Part shown: positions 38,991-47,038 of the stretch, piece by piece
Numbering within the stretch: position 1 is the first letter of the stretch
Layout: every line of letters starts with the position of its first letter
Source of the DNA: Prochlorococcus sp. AG-402-P18
Lineage (GTDB): Bacteria > Cyanobacteriota > Cyanobacteriia > PCC-6307 > Cyanobiaceae
Assembly: GCA_003216275.1 (NCBI GenBank)
Contig: QCJC01000002.1
Coordinates: 162,414-226,413, forward strand
Direction of reading: 5' to 3'
DNA: 64,000 bases
Translations under genes and position numbers: made by a program
The notes under the pieces: generated by a model
Database searches by the model: none
Seen by the model: the letters and a program-made list of their open reading frames with translations, nothing else
Told to the model about the DNA's origin: nothing

Positions 38991-39908
38991 GATTTTTTGA
39001 ATATTTCTGGAACACAATCAGATGCCTATGATTTCAAAAAAGCGAGATTAGGAATTATCGGTGGAAGTGGACTATATAGGATAGATAACTTAGAAAACAT
39101 AGTCGAATTAAGCTTAGACACTCCCTATGGGAAACCTTCAAATAAATTACTCATAGGCAATCTATTTGGAATAGAGGTTGTTTTCCTAGCTCGCCATGGC
39201 GAAAACCATACTTTAAATCCAAGCGAAATTCCTTATAAAGCAAATATCTGGGCTTTTCGATATCTAAATGTGAGATGGTTAATATCAGCATCGGCAGTGG
39301 GGTCTTTAAAAGAGAATATCAAACCTTGCGATATTGTCATACCTGATCAATTTATCGATCGAACTCAACAAAGACCATTGACTTTTTTCACCAATGGAGT
39401 TGTAGCTCACATAAGCATGGCAAATCCTTTTTGCGAAATTTTGTCTCAAATACTTTCTCAAGAAATAGAAAAACTTTTAATCACAGGGAAAAAATTACAT
39501 ATAGGGGGAACATATCTCGCAATGGAGGGACCAGCATTTTCAACAAGAGCAGAGTCAAACTTATATAGAGATTGGGGATGCTCAATAATAGGGATGACAA
39601 ATCACACCGAAGCAAGATTGGCAAAAGAAGCAGAAATTGCTTACTCAAGCCTCTCTATGGTTACTGATTATGATTGTTGGAATAAAGATTGTGAAAATGT
39701 ATCTGTAGAGATGGTTATTGAAAATCTTCAAGAAAATGCAAATTTTGCAAAGTCAGTAATATCAGCTGCAGCAAAAAAAATTTCATCATCCAGACCACCA
39801 AGCTCTTTTCATAATTCATTAAAAGATGCTCTAGTAACTCCTAAGGAGTATGTAGAAGAAACGACTAAAAACAAAATCAACTTATTCACTAATAAATATT
39901 GGCTTTAA
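38976..39908 (+). CDS. mtnP: S-methyl-5'-thioadenosine phosphorylase
   Basis: Phosphorolyses methylthioadenosine to adenine and methylthioribose-1-phosphate in methionine salvage, 310 residues. Family signatures: 'LGIIGGSGLYRIDNLE', 'VVFLARHGENHTLNPSEIPY', 'TYLAMEGPAFSTRAESNLYR' and 'GCSIIGMTNHTEARLAKEAE'. The reading frame overlaps the divergent SelD fusion by 15 bases, so start and promoter are constrained by the neighbouring coding sequence. No ATG within the frame downstream gives a complete domain. Confidence 0.94.
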   Translation: MITQHDFLNISGTQSDAYDFKKARLGIIGGSGLYRIDNLENIVELSLDTPYGKPSNKLLIGNLFGIEVVFLARHGENHTLNPSEIPYKANIWAFRYLNVRWLISASAVGSLKENIKPCDIVIPDQFIDRTQQRPLTFFTNGVVAHISMANPFCEILSQILSQEIEKLLITGKKLHIGGTYLAMEGPAFSTRAESNLYRDWGCSIIGMTNHTEARLAKEAEIAYSSLSMVTDYDCWNKDCENVSVEMVIENLQENANFAKSVISAAAKKISSSRPPSSFHNSLKDALVTPKEYVEETTKNKINLFTNKYWL

Positions 39909-39951
39909 ATAAAAAACCAGCCATCATAAATAGATGGCTGGTTTTTTATTT
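39907..39951. terminator. bidirectional terminator between mtnP and psbJ
   Basis: A perfect inverted repeat with 19-base arms (39907-39925 and 39933-39951) and a seven-base loop. The GC core CCAGCCATC is flanked by A runs on one side and T runs on the other. It lies between convergent mtnP and psbJ and can terminate both. Confidence 0.9.
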
Positions 39952-39980
39952 AGAGAAATTGATATTTTTTCTAGTTAAAA

Positions 39981-40178
39981 CTAACCAGCGTTACCAATAC
40001 CAGTATATGAACCATAGAAGAAAATACCAAGAACAAAAATAACAGCTGTTCCACCTGCAGTAGCTACTAACCACAAAGGAAGTGCCCCTTCTGTCCACCG
40101 TCTTTCCCAGGAGATCGCAGGACGACCATCGGGTAGACGGTCTCCTACTCGTCCGTCAGGTCCTTTTAATTTGCTCAT
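39981..40178 (-). CDS. psbJ: photosystem II reaction centre protein J
   Basis: A 65-residue PSII subunit near cytochrome b559. The single helix '[20 protein letters not shown]' and tail '[13 protein letters not shown]' match PsbJ, and the polar N-terminus of about 30 residues is the form found in marine picocyanobacteria. Last gene of the psbE operon, 12 bases after psbL, followed by a strong hairpin terminator. Confidence 0.97.
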   Translation of the reverse strand: MSKLKGPDGRVGDRLPDGRPAISWERRWTEGALPLWLVATAGGTAVIFVLGIFFYGSYTGIGNAG

Positions 40179-40190
40179 GATAAAGAGTTT

Positions 40191-40310
40191 TTAGTTAAAG
40201 AAGTAGCTGGAAAAAAGAATTCCCATTACAAAAACAAGTAAGAGTCCAAGATAAAGACTTGTTCGGTTTAGTTCAACCGGAACTTTATTTGGATTTGGAT
40301 TGACTTGCAT
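40191..40310 (-). CDS. psbL: photosystem II reaction centre protein L
   Basis: A 39-residue PSII subunit needed for Q_A function. It begins '[20 protein letters not shown]', followed by one membrane helix ending 'FSSYFFN', which is PsbL throughout. It is intact and immediately precedes psbJ. Only 29 bases separate its ATG from the psbE stop; normally psbF (about 40-50 codons) lies here. No strong Shine-Dalgarno is visible before its ATG. Confidence 0.97.
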
Positions 40311-40339
40311 GGATAAAAAAGCAATCAGATGAAATTTGT

Positions 40340-40588
40340 TTATTTCAGACGCGTGTCAAGTTCAGCCTTGGAATCAAAGCGCTGAACAACAACAGGAGCT
40401 TTGCTTTCTCCAGCCTGAAAATACGTATCTGGTCTAGGAGTCCCAAAAGCGTCGTAGGCAAGCCCAGAAGACACAAATAGAAATCCTGCAACGAAGATCG
40501 CAGGTAGTGCAACCGCATGGATAATCCAATAGCGGACACTAGTAATGATCTCAAAAAACGGGCGTTCCCCGGTTGATCCGGCAGCCAT
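40340..40588 (-). CDS. psbE: cytochrome b559 alpha subunit
   Basis: The alpha chain of PSII cytochrome b559, 82 residues, full length. '[20 protein letters not shown]' and one membrane helix carry the heme-ligating His24; the lumenal tail ends '[10 protein letters not shown]'. The holoprotein is a heterodimer with PsbF, each contributing one histidine to the heme. The expected psbF gene is missing between this gene and psbL. The 108-base gap upstream separates it from ycf48. Confidence 0.97.
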
Positions 40589-40696
40589 AGCCTCACTTAA
40601 TCAGCTCAGTGATCTTATCAAGCGAAAATCAAAAGAATGGATCTCTGTTGCAAGCTGGTTACACAGAGTCATGGAAATAGTCAAAAATTAATTGAT

Positions 40697-41713
40697 TCAC
40701 CCCTTCCATCTCAATAAATTCCCCCTTTCTCCAAATACAAATCCCTTGGTAATGCCACTATTTGAATTGTCCATAAATAGAATTCTTATGAAATTTGTGG
40801 GCACAGAATCACCAACAGGGTCTTGATCCCAAGTTTTGCCATCATCATTACTTACTAATAAAGTTCCATTTCCTCCAGCTGCCCAAATTGAATCAGCAGG
40901 ATCCCAAACAAGATCTTGATAGTTATATCCATTAACGATTGGGATGATGGGCTTAGTCCAAGAATCGATATCATCTGGATCAGAATTAAACCTAATCTCA
41001 GCACCTCTAGAAAGCATCCACAAATCTCCATTAGGCTTCTCACCAACACTTTGAACTCTCTTACTACTTGCTCTTTGATGTGGGCTCCAAGTCTTCTGCT
41101 CTGGACTTAAAACTGAGAAAAAGTTTCCAAGACTACTAACACTTATATAACCACCATCATTTGTGCGTCTTAAGTCTCTTATTCCTCCAGAACCAGAGGT
41201 ATCAAGAACTAATGCTTCCCAATTCGAGCCTCCATCTTTAGTTTTATAAATTGCTCCAGCAGTAGTTGCTAATTCAGCAGAATCAGTACCAATGGTGGTT
41301 ATCAAATATGGATCTCCAGGTAACTTATTACCCAAATCAAGACGAGTCCAATTTTTTCCTCCATCAGTTGTATGGAGAACTAATCCTGGCTGACCTGCAA
41401 TCCAACCTTCTTGATCTTTGAAATCAATACTAATCAAACGAAAGTTACCTTCGCTTGGAATGTCCAAATTTCTTTCAGACCATGTAATTCCTCCATCAGT
41501 GGTCTCCAGAATCAACCTATCTGTACCAACTAAAAAACCATTTGTGTCATCTACAAAGTCAATATCTAGAGGATTCGCCTCAGTATCTAGATCGACTGGT
41601 GACCATGGACTAGAGGAACCCATGGCAGCATTGCTAACAGTGCATCCGCTTAGAGCTACTCCAAGTATTAAGACAAGCGTCAAATTAATGACATTAGAAA
41701 ACAGGCGTTTCAT
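40697..41713 (-). CDS. ycf48: photosystem II assembly factor Ycf48/HCF136
   Basis: A 338-residue lumenal assembly factor that stabilises newly made D1 during PSII reaction-centre assembly. The N-terminus is a lipoprotein signal: hydrophobic 'NLTLVLILGVALSGC' with lipobox Cys24. The rest is a beta propeller with BNR/Asp-box repeats ('LETTDGGITWSERN', 'HTTDGGKNWTRL', 'YKTKDGGSNWEAL', 'LVSNDDGKTWDQD'). Its ATG overlaps the rubredoxin stop as ATGA. The rubredoxin, Ycf48 and psbE-L-J form a functional neighbourhood for PSII assembly. Confidence 0.96.
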   Translation of the reverse strand: MKRLFSNVINLTLVLILGVALSGCTVSNAAMGSSSPWSPVDLDTEANPLDIDFVDDTNGFLVGTDRLILETTDGGITWSERNLDIPSEGNFRLISIDFKDQEGWIAGQPGLVLHTTDGGKNWTRLDLGNKLPGDPYLITTIGTDSAELATTAGAIYKTKDGGSNWEALVLDTSGSGGIRDLRRTNDGGYISVSSLGNFFSVLSPEQKTWSPHQRASSKRVQSVGEKPNGDLWMLSRGAEIRFNSDPDDIDSWTKPIIPIVNGYNYQDLVWDPADSIWAAGGNGTLLVSNDDGKTWDQDPVGDSVPTNFIRILFMDNSNSGITKGFVFGERGNLLRWKG

Positions 41714-42135
41714 TTCAAAGAATAAAGAGAGAGAAAACAGGCAGCGGCTAAAGCCAGGCTTCCAAAAATAAGTACGTTTTTCTGGCCTGAAGGAAGTTTA
41801 TTAAAACCAAAGCCATAAGTTAGGTTTTCTTCAAATCCACTAGGCTTTGATTTAGGTCCAATATCCTTATATCCACCAAATCCTACTCGACAGACTGGAC
41901 ATCGAAACTTCTCTTTATCTATATCTAAGAATGAAGTTCCTGGCTCAATATTCAGCTTTTTTATACCTTCATCAGGATCATATATAAAACCACAGCCAAT
42001 GCACTCGAAACGATTTAATTTGAGATCAAATTCCTCTGAGGAGCTTTTTGGTTCAAAGGCAATAATTTGATTTTGTTTTTCATCAAAATTCAAATCTTCC
42101 AAGGAATTTGCTTTGGTTTTGGTGTCTTCACTCAC
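41710..42135 (-). CDS. rubA: membrane-anchored rubredoxin, PSII assembly
   Basis: About 141 residues from a GTG start. A rubredoxin domain with two CxxC iron-binding pairs ('FECIGCGFIYDPDEG' and 'KFRCPVCRVGFGGYKDIG') is followed by a C-terminal transmembrane segment ('KNVLIFGSLALAAACFLSLY'). Homologues in cyanobacteria and plastids are required for PSII assembly, matching the overlap with ycf48 downstream. The frame extends upstream to a TTG at 42177; the GTG at 42135 ('VSEDTKTKANS') is preferred because it gives the usual short N-terminus. Divergent from ndhC. Confidence 0.9.
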   Translation of the reverse strand: MSEDTKTKANSLEDLNFDEKQNQIIAFEPKSSSEEFDLKLNRFECIGCGFIYDPDEGIKKLNIEPGTSFLDIDKEKFRCPVCRVGFGGYKDIGPKSKPSGFEENLTYGFGFNKLPSGQKNVLIFGSLALAAACFLSLYSLK

Positions 42136-42219
42136 GGTTTTAACTTTCACATATGACAACTCTATGGCACTAATCAAGAAAATGACTGTCAGAATGATAT
42201 TGAAATCGGTAATTCATTC

Positions 42220-42582
42220 ATGTTTTCCCTTCAGGGTTATGAGTATTTTTTAGGATTTCTTCTTATTTCTGGAGCAGTTCCTATCCTTGCTCTTACTACA
42301 AATAAGTTAATAGCTCCTAAAAGCAAAGCTGGAGAAAGACAACTTACTTACGAATCTGGAATGGAACCAATTGGAGGTGCATGGATCCAATTTAATATTC
42401 GATACTACATGTTTGCACTTGTTTTCGTTATCTTTGACGTCGAGACAGTGTTCCTTTACCCATGGGCGGTTGCATTTCACAAGCTGGGATTATTAGCATT
42501 TATAGAAGCACTTGTTTTTATCACAATACTAGTTGTGGCATTAGCATATGCATGGAGAAAAGGTGCCCTTGAATGGAGTTGA
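42220..42582 (+). CDS. ndhC: NAD(P)H-quinone oxidoreductase subunit 3
   Basis: Membrane subunit of the photosynthetic NDH-1 complex used in cyclic electron flow and respiration, 120 residues with three helices. Characteristic segments are '[20 protein letters not shown]' and '[20 protein letters not shown]'. It overlaps ndhK by ten bases, starting the conserved ndhC-ndhK-ndhJ operon. Confidence 0.97.
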   Translation: MFSLQGYEYFLGFLLISGAVPILALTTNKLIAPKSKAGERQLTYESGMEPIGGAWIQFNIRYYMFALVFVIFDVETVFLYPWAVAFHKLGLLAFIEALVFITILVVALAYAWRKGALEWS

Positions 42583-43322
42583 ATCCCTTGAAAGAATCTC
42601 CCTCAACCGAAGCTGTAAGGAGCCTTAGAGAAGCTTCGTGTGGTCCCATTGGCGTTCCGTCCGTAACCAGCGATTTAAGCGAAAACATAATCCTCACAAG
42701 CCTTGAAGATCTTCATAACTGGGCAAGGTTAAGCAGTTTATGGCCTCTTTTATATGGAACTGCTTGCTGTTTTATTGAATTTGCCGCTCTAATTGGATCT
42801 CGATTTGATTTTGATAGATTTGGATTAGTACCAAGAAGTTCTCCAAGGCAAGCAGATCTCCTAATAGTTGCTGGAACTGTGACCATGAAAATGGCACCTG
42901 CTTTAGTGAGGCTTTACGAGCAGATGCCAGATCCAAAATACGTAATTGCAATGGGAGCTTGCACTATTACTGGTGGCATGTTCAGTGCTGATTCAACTAC
43001 AGCAGTTAGAGGTGTTGACAAATTAATACCAGTTGATCTTTACCTTCCTGGATGTCCTCCAAGACCAGAAGCAATATTTGATGCTGTAATTAAGTTAAGG
43101 AAAAAAGTTGCAAACGAATCAATTTCAGAAAGAGCAAAGATTACCCAAACTCATAGATATTTAACTATTCCTCATGAAATGAAGAGAGTTGATCCCAAAG
43201 TTAATGGACAATACCTCACAGCAAAATCACAATTGATTGCATTAAATCCATCTCTATCAGAAGAGTTTGACGAATCTTTAAAAGAGGTTCAGAAAATATC
43301 TGAAGAGCTTTCAAGTAATTAA
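42573..43322 (+). CDS. ndhK: NAD(P)H-quinone oxidoreductase subunit K
   Basis: Peripheral-arm subunit of NDH-1 that binds the terminal 4Fe-4S cluster N2, 249 residues. The cluster cysteines are visible in '[13 protein letters not shown]', '[13 protein letters not shown]' and '[18 protein letters not shown]'. '[20 protein letters not shown]' is typical of the family. The N-terminal extension of about 50 residues is variable. It begins inside the ndhC 3' end and is followed after 17 bases by ndhJ. Confidence 0.97.
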   Translation: MELNPLKESPSTEAVRSLREASCGPIGVPSVTSDLSENIILTSLEDLHNWARLSSLWPLLYGTACCFIEFAALIGSRFDFDRFGLVPRSSPRQADLLIVAGTVTMKMAPALVRLYEQMPDPKYVIAMGACTITGGMFSADSTTAVRGVDKLIPVDLYLPGCPPRPEAIFDAVIKLRKKVANESISERAKITQTHRYLTIPHEMKRVDPKVNGQYLTAKSQLIALNPSLSEEFDESLKEVQKISEELSSN

Positions 43323-43339
43323 TCACCTCTTAAAAAAAC

Positions 43340-43861
43340 ATGACAAATGAAACTGAAATTGTAGTCGAAGAGAAAAGCTCTGGTCCAATAAGCGAATGGC
43401 TTTCTAAAAATGGATTTAAAAATATTCCTCTCAAAGAAGATCATCTTGGAATTGAAGTTATCAAAATTAATCCAAACCATCTTTTATCAGTAGTTGAAGC
43501 ATTAAAAAATGATGGATTTAATTATCTTCAATGCCAAGGTGGATACGATGAGGGGCCTGGATTAAATATTGTTTGTTTTTATAATTTAATAGAGATGAAT
43601 GAATCTAAAAAAGATATTCATCCTCGCGAGGTAAGATTAAAAGTATTTCTAAGTCGAGAAGGAGACTTAACTGTTCCTAGTTTGTACAGTCTTTTTAGAG
43701 GGGCAGATTGGCAAGAAAGAGAGACCTTCGATATGTATGGTGTTAATTTCAAAGGGCACCCACATCCCAAAAGACTTTTAATGCCTGAAGATTGGAAGGG
43801 ATGGCCATTAAGAAAAGATTATGTTCAGCCAGATTTTTATGAAATGCAAGATGCATATTAA
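43340..43861 (+). CDS. ndhJ: NAD(P)H-quinone oxidoreductase subunit J
   Basis: Peripheral-arm subunit of NDH-1 (30 kDa / NuoC type), 173 residues. The signature '[20 protein letters not shown]' and the C-terminal '[20 protein letters not shown]' are diagnostic. Last gene of ndhC-K-J; its stop is six bases from the convergent YvcK-type gene. Confidence 0.97.
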   Translation: MTNETEIVVEEKSSGPISEWLSKNGFKNIPLKEDHLGIEVIKINPNHLLSVVEALKNDGFNYLQCQGGYDEGPGLNIVCFYNLIEMNESKKDIHPREVRLKVFLSREGDLTVPSLYSLFRGADWQERETFDMYGVNFKGHPHPKRLLMPEDWKGWPLRKDYVQPDFYEMQDAY

Positions 43862-43867
43862 TTTGAT

Positions 43868-45274
43868 TTATTTTCCTTTTTTGTATCTTCTATAAAATCT
43901 CATTATTGCTAATGCAAGACTCCTAGGATCATGTCTCAAGGTAGGAGTAGCTTTTAAGCCCTGAAGCGAAGCTAAATAAACCTTATATCCTCTAGATACA
44001 AGGTCAATTTTATTGCATTTGACTGGCTCAGCCCCTTTTGATTTGTAGTAATCAACCAAGGGGGAGGGTTCCAATTCATCTTGAGCAAGTATTGAACTAA
44101 AAATTTTTCTTGTTATCCCTCTTGATGCCAATTGAGCCTCAATGGCTCTGACGTGGCCTGTAACATCAAGCCCATCCGTTTCTCCAGGCTGAGTCATCAA
44201 ATTACATATATATAATTTTGGAGCTTTGCTTCTCTCAATGGCTGAGACGATTTCAGGAACAAGTAAATTTGGGAGGATTGAAGTGTATAAGCTTCCTGGG
44301 CCTATTAATATGATTTCAGCATTTCTGATAGCTTCCAAAGCCCTTGGCAAAGCTGGTGGCTTGGGGGGATAGCAACCAATTCTGATTATTGGAAGCGGGG
44401 ATTTCCCAATAGCTGACTCTCCATCTATTCTTTCACCATTTTCAAGTTCCGCCCATAATCGAACATCAACATTAGTAGCTGGTACAACTTGGCCTTGAAC
44501 AGCGAGCACCCGACTTGAAGCAGTAATTGCTGTTTCTAAGCTTCCTGTGATCGCAGTTAATGCAGAAAGAAAAAGATTTCCAAAACTATGTCCTTCAAGT
44601 CCACTACCTGAAGAAAATCGATACTGAAAAAGTCCTTTTATCAGTGGCTCTTCCGTAGCCAAAGCTGCTAAACAATTTCTTATGTCGCCAGGAGGCTGAA
44701 CACCCAGTTCTCTTCTAAGGATTCCACTACTACCTCCATCGTCTGCCACAGTAACTATTGCTGTAATTCTGCTGCTATATCTTTTTAAACCTTTTAATAA
44801 TGAAGATAAACCTGTTCCACCTCCAATAGCAACAATATTTGGACCTCTATTTAATTTTTGTTTAGCCCTTAATGCATCCACTAAAAAAGTATCTTTTTTT
44901 GTACCTAAAGCCTGCTTAATAGATTCAAAACTTCTTCCTTGTCCCCAAATCAAAAGAGCTATTCCTATCAAAAAAACTATTGGTCCAGAAATATTCCTTG
45001 GTAAAAAAGTAGTTATGAATCCTAAAAACCAAAACAGAATTTCAACAACCCAATAAATTGGGCGCAGATCAGCCCAAATAGATGCTCCGATCAAAGCAAT
45101 TAACAATCCCATTCCAGATGTCATCATCCATCTCTTCACTACTAATCCAGGCAAAAGCCATCTAATAGCTCTTTTAAAGCGCGAGTAGAGTTGAAAAGAC
45201 AAACTCGCGAAAAAGCTTTTACGCTTAGCAGATGTTCTTAATTTTCTTTTTCTTCTTTTTTTCAATGGATTCAA
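43868..45274 (-). CDS. gluconeogenesis factor YvcK/CofD-like protein
   Basis: A 468-residue member of the YvcK (UPF0052) family, which binds UDP-sugars and influences carbon metabolism and cell-wall morphology in other bacteria. A basic N-terminus and two or three hydrophobic segments (about residues 50-110) are followed by the nucleotide-binding domain 'NIVAIGGGTGLSSLLKGLKR' and 'AIVTVADDGGSSGILRRELG', then 'PPGDIRNCLAAL' and 'EGHSFGNLFLSALTAITGSL'. The membrane anchor is common in cyanobacterial members. The role in Prochlorococcus is unknown. It converges tightly with ndhJ. Confidence 0.88.
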   Translation of the reverse strand: MNPLKKRRKRKLRTSAKRKSFFASLSFQLYSRFKRAIRWLLPGLVVKRWMMTSGMGLLIALIGASIWADLRPIYWVVEILFWFLGFITTFLPRNISGPIVFLIGIALLIWGQGRSFESIKQALGTKKDTFLVDALRAKQKLNRGPNIVAIGGGTGLSSLLKGLKRYSSRITAIVTVADDGGSSGILRRELGVQPPGDIRNCLAALATEEPLIKGLFQYRFSSGSGLEGHSFGNLFLSALTAITGSLETAITASSRVLAVQGQVVPATNVDVRLWAELENGERIDGESAIGKSPLPIIRIGCYPPKPPALPRALEAIRNAEIILIGPGSLYTSILPNLLVPEIVSAIERSKAPKLYICNLMTQPGETDGLDVTGHVRAIEAQLASRGITRKIFSSILAQDELEPSPLVDYYKSKGAEPVKCNKIDLVSRGYKVYLASLQGLKATPTLRHDPRSLALAIMRFYRRYKKGK

Positions 45275-45391
45275 ATTAGAGAAAATTCTACAAAGAGAAC
45301 AAAGTAATTAATTCACATAAACTCTAGTTAAACCTCCCAATTCAGACATCTCATACAATATGAGATAAGTAAAGAAAAATTAGGAGACAGA

Positions 45392-46177
45392 GTGTCAAAA
45401 AACACTCACGTAATGTGGATGAAAGATCTCAGTGTAGAGCTGGGATCAAACAAAGTTCTCAATGAAGTAAATCTTGCCATGCGTGCAGGCGAGAGACTAG
45501 CAATTGTTGGTCCTTCTGGATCAGGCAAGTCAACAATTCTTCGTCTCCTAGCTGGTTTACTCTTACCTTCTAACGGAAGTCTTAAAATATCAGGTATTGA
45601 ACAGAAATATTTAAGGCTTGATCAAAACGAACCCCCTGATGTGAGATTAGTTTTTCAAAACCCAGCTTTATTAGCATCCTTAACTGTAAGGGAAAATGTT
45701 GGTTTTTTACTTGATAAGCAGAAAGTTTATTCTGAGGAGATTGTTAACAAAAAGGTCATAAATTGTTTGCAGGAAGTTGGTCTATACGATGTCGCAGAAA
45801 AATTCCCAAATCAACTAAGTGGTGGCATGCAAAAAAGAGTCAGTTTTGCTCGTGCCTTAATTAGTAACTCAAAAAAAGAACACCAATCAATTCCTCTTCT
45901 CTTATATGACGAGCCTACTGCTGGATTAGATCCGATAGCTTGTACTCGAATTGAGGATCTAATTATTAAAACAACTGATGTAGCTGAAGGCTGCTCAATC
46001 GTGGTAAGTCACGTTTCAAGTACAATTGAGAGAACAGCTAATAGAGTTATTTTGCTTTACGATGGTAAGTTTCAATGGGATGGATCTATAGATCAATTTA
46101 AACAAAGTGAAAATTCCTATGTAAAACAATTTCGCACAGGTAATCTTCAAGGACCCATGCAACCCGAGGAGTTATAA
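45392..46177 (+). CDS. ABC transporter ATPase, Mla-type lipid transport
   Basis: A 261-residue ABC ATPase: Walker A 'AIVGPSGSGKSTILRLLAGL', Q-loop 'RLVFQNPALLASLTVRENVG', signature 'PNQLSGGMQKRVSFARAL' and Walker B 'LLLYDEPTAGLDPIACTRIE'. It is most similar to MlaF-type ATPases. The MCE-domain gene follows after four bases, supporting a lipid transporter of the Mla/TGD type, which in cyanobacteria and plastids moves lipids between envelope and thylakoid membranes. No MlaE-like permease gene is adjacent. The start is GTG with 'AGGAGA' upstream. Confidence 0.9.
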   Translation: MSKNTHVMWMKDLSVELGSNKVLNEVNLAMRAGERLAIVGPSGSGKSTILRLLAGLLLPSNGSLKISGIEQKYLRLDQNEPPDVRLVFQNPALLASLTVRENVGFLLDKQKVYSEEIVNKKVINCLQEVGLYDVAEKFPNQLSGGMQKRVSFARALISNSKKEHQSIPLLLYDEPTAGLDPIACTRIEDLIIKTTDVAEGCSIVVSHVSSTIERTANRVILLYDGKFQWDGSIDQFKQSENSYVKQFRTGNLQGPMQPEEL

Positions 46178-46181
46178 ATTT

Positions 46182-47027
46182 ATGCGCAGAAGCTTACGTG
46201 ATGCGTTTGTTGGTTTTTCACTTTTAGGTGGATTAGTTATCTTTTCAGGTGCAATGCTTTGGTTAAGAGATTTTCGTTTAGGTTCTCAAACCTGGGAGAT
46301 ATCTGCAAACTTCAAAGATGCAAGTGGTCTTGCAAAAATGTCTCCTGTTACATATCGGGGAATCAATGTAGGTTCTGTTCAGAAGATTAATTTCACCCCA
46401 AATACTGTTGAAACCAAAATCAAATTAAACAGCAATAACCTAATTTTACCAAAGCCTGTAATTGCAAAAATAGTTACAAGCTCTGTACTTGGAGGAGATG
46501 CTCAATTATCTCTAATCTCATTAGGTACTTCATTAAAGAAAAACGAATTATTGACAGTCAAGAAAGATTGTCCTAATAAAAGAATATTGTGCAATGGAGA
46601 CAAAGTTAAAGGCATTGAAATGATTAGCATATCAAGTCTTACAGAGGGTTTAGATGATCTGATTGATCAAGCTGATAGACAAGCTATAATGGATAAAGTA
46701 TCAGAATCAATTAAACAATTTGATAGAACTCAAGCAAATCTTGATGAACTAGTTTTGCTATCCAAATCAGAACTTATAAGAGCAAAACCTATAATTACTG
46801 AGCTAACAAAAGCTTCTTTTCATTTAAATAATATTCTTGCACAATTAGATAATCCCAAGACATTGAAAGATATTCAGGAACTTGCATCAACATCAAGTTC
46901 ACTAACAAAAAAAATCAACGAAATGAGTTCAAATATGGGAAGCATAATGGAAGATAAAGAACTTGTAGATGCTCTTAAAAGGGTAACTATAGGTTTGAGT
47001 AAATTATTTGATGACATCTATCCTTAA
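46182..47027 (+). CDS. MCE-domain lipid-binding protein (MlaD/TGD2-like)
   Basis: A 281-residue protein with one N-terminal transmembrane helix ('AFVGFSLLGGLVIFSGAMLW'). An MCE domain follows ('WEISANFKDASGLAKMSPVT', then 'YRGINVGSVQKINFTPNTVE' and 'ITSSVLGGDAQLSLIS'-like strands). A long helical C-terminus is probably a coiled coil that spans toward the outer membrane. It follows the ABC ATPase by four bases and is its likely substrate-binding partner. The stop is 11 bases from the convergent chlD. Confidence 0.9.
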   Translation: MRRSLRDAFVGFSLLGGLVIFSGAMLWLRDFRLGSQTWEISANFKDASGLAKMSPVTYRGINVGSVQKINFTPNTVETKIKLNSNNLILPKPVIAKIVTSSVLGGDAQLSLISLGTSLKKNELLTVKKDCPNKRILCNGDKVKGIEMISISSLTEGLDDLIDQADRQAIMDKVSESIKQFDRTQANLDELVLLSKSELIRAKPIITELTKASFHLNNILAQLDNPKTLKDIQELASTSSSLTKKINEMSSNMGSIMEDKELVDALKRVTIGLSKLFDDIYP

Positions 47028-47038
47028 ATTCCAAAGAT

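Noticed and set aside
40345..40596. Hydrophobic 83-codon frame overlapping psbE, considered as a hidden psbF
   Set aside because: It is the shifted reading frame of psbE itself and lacks the PsbF heme-binding histidine helix.
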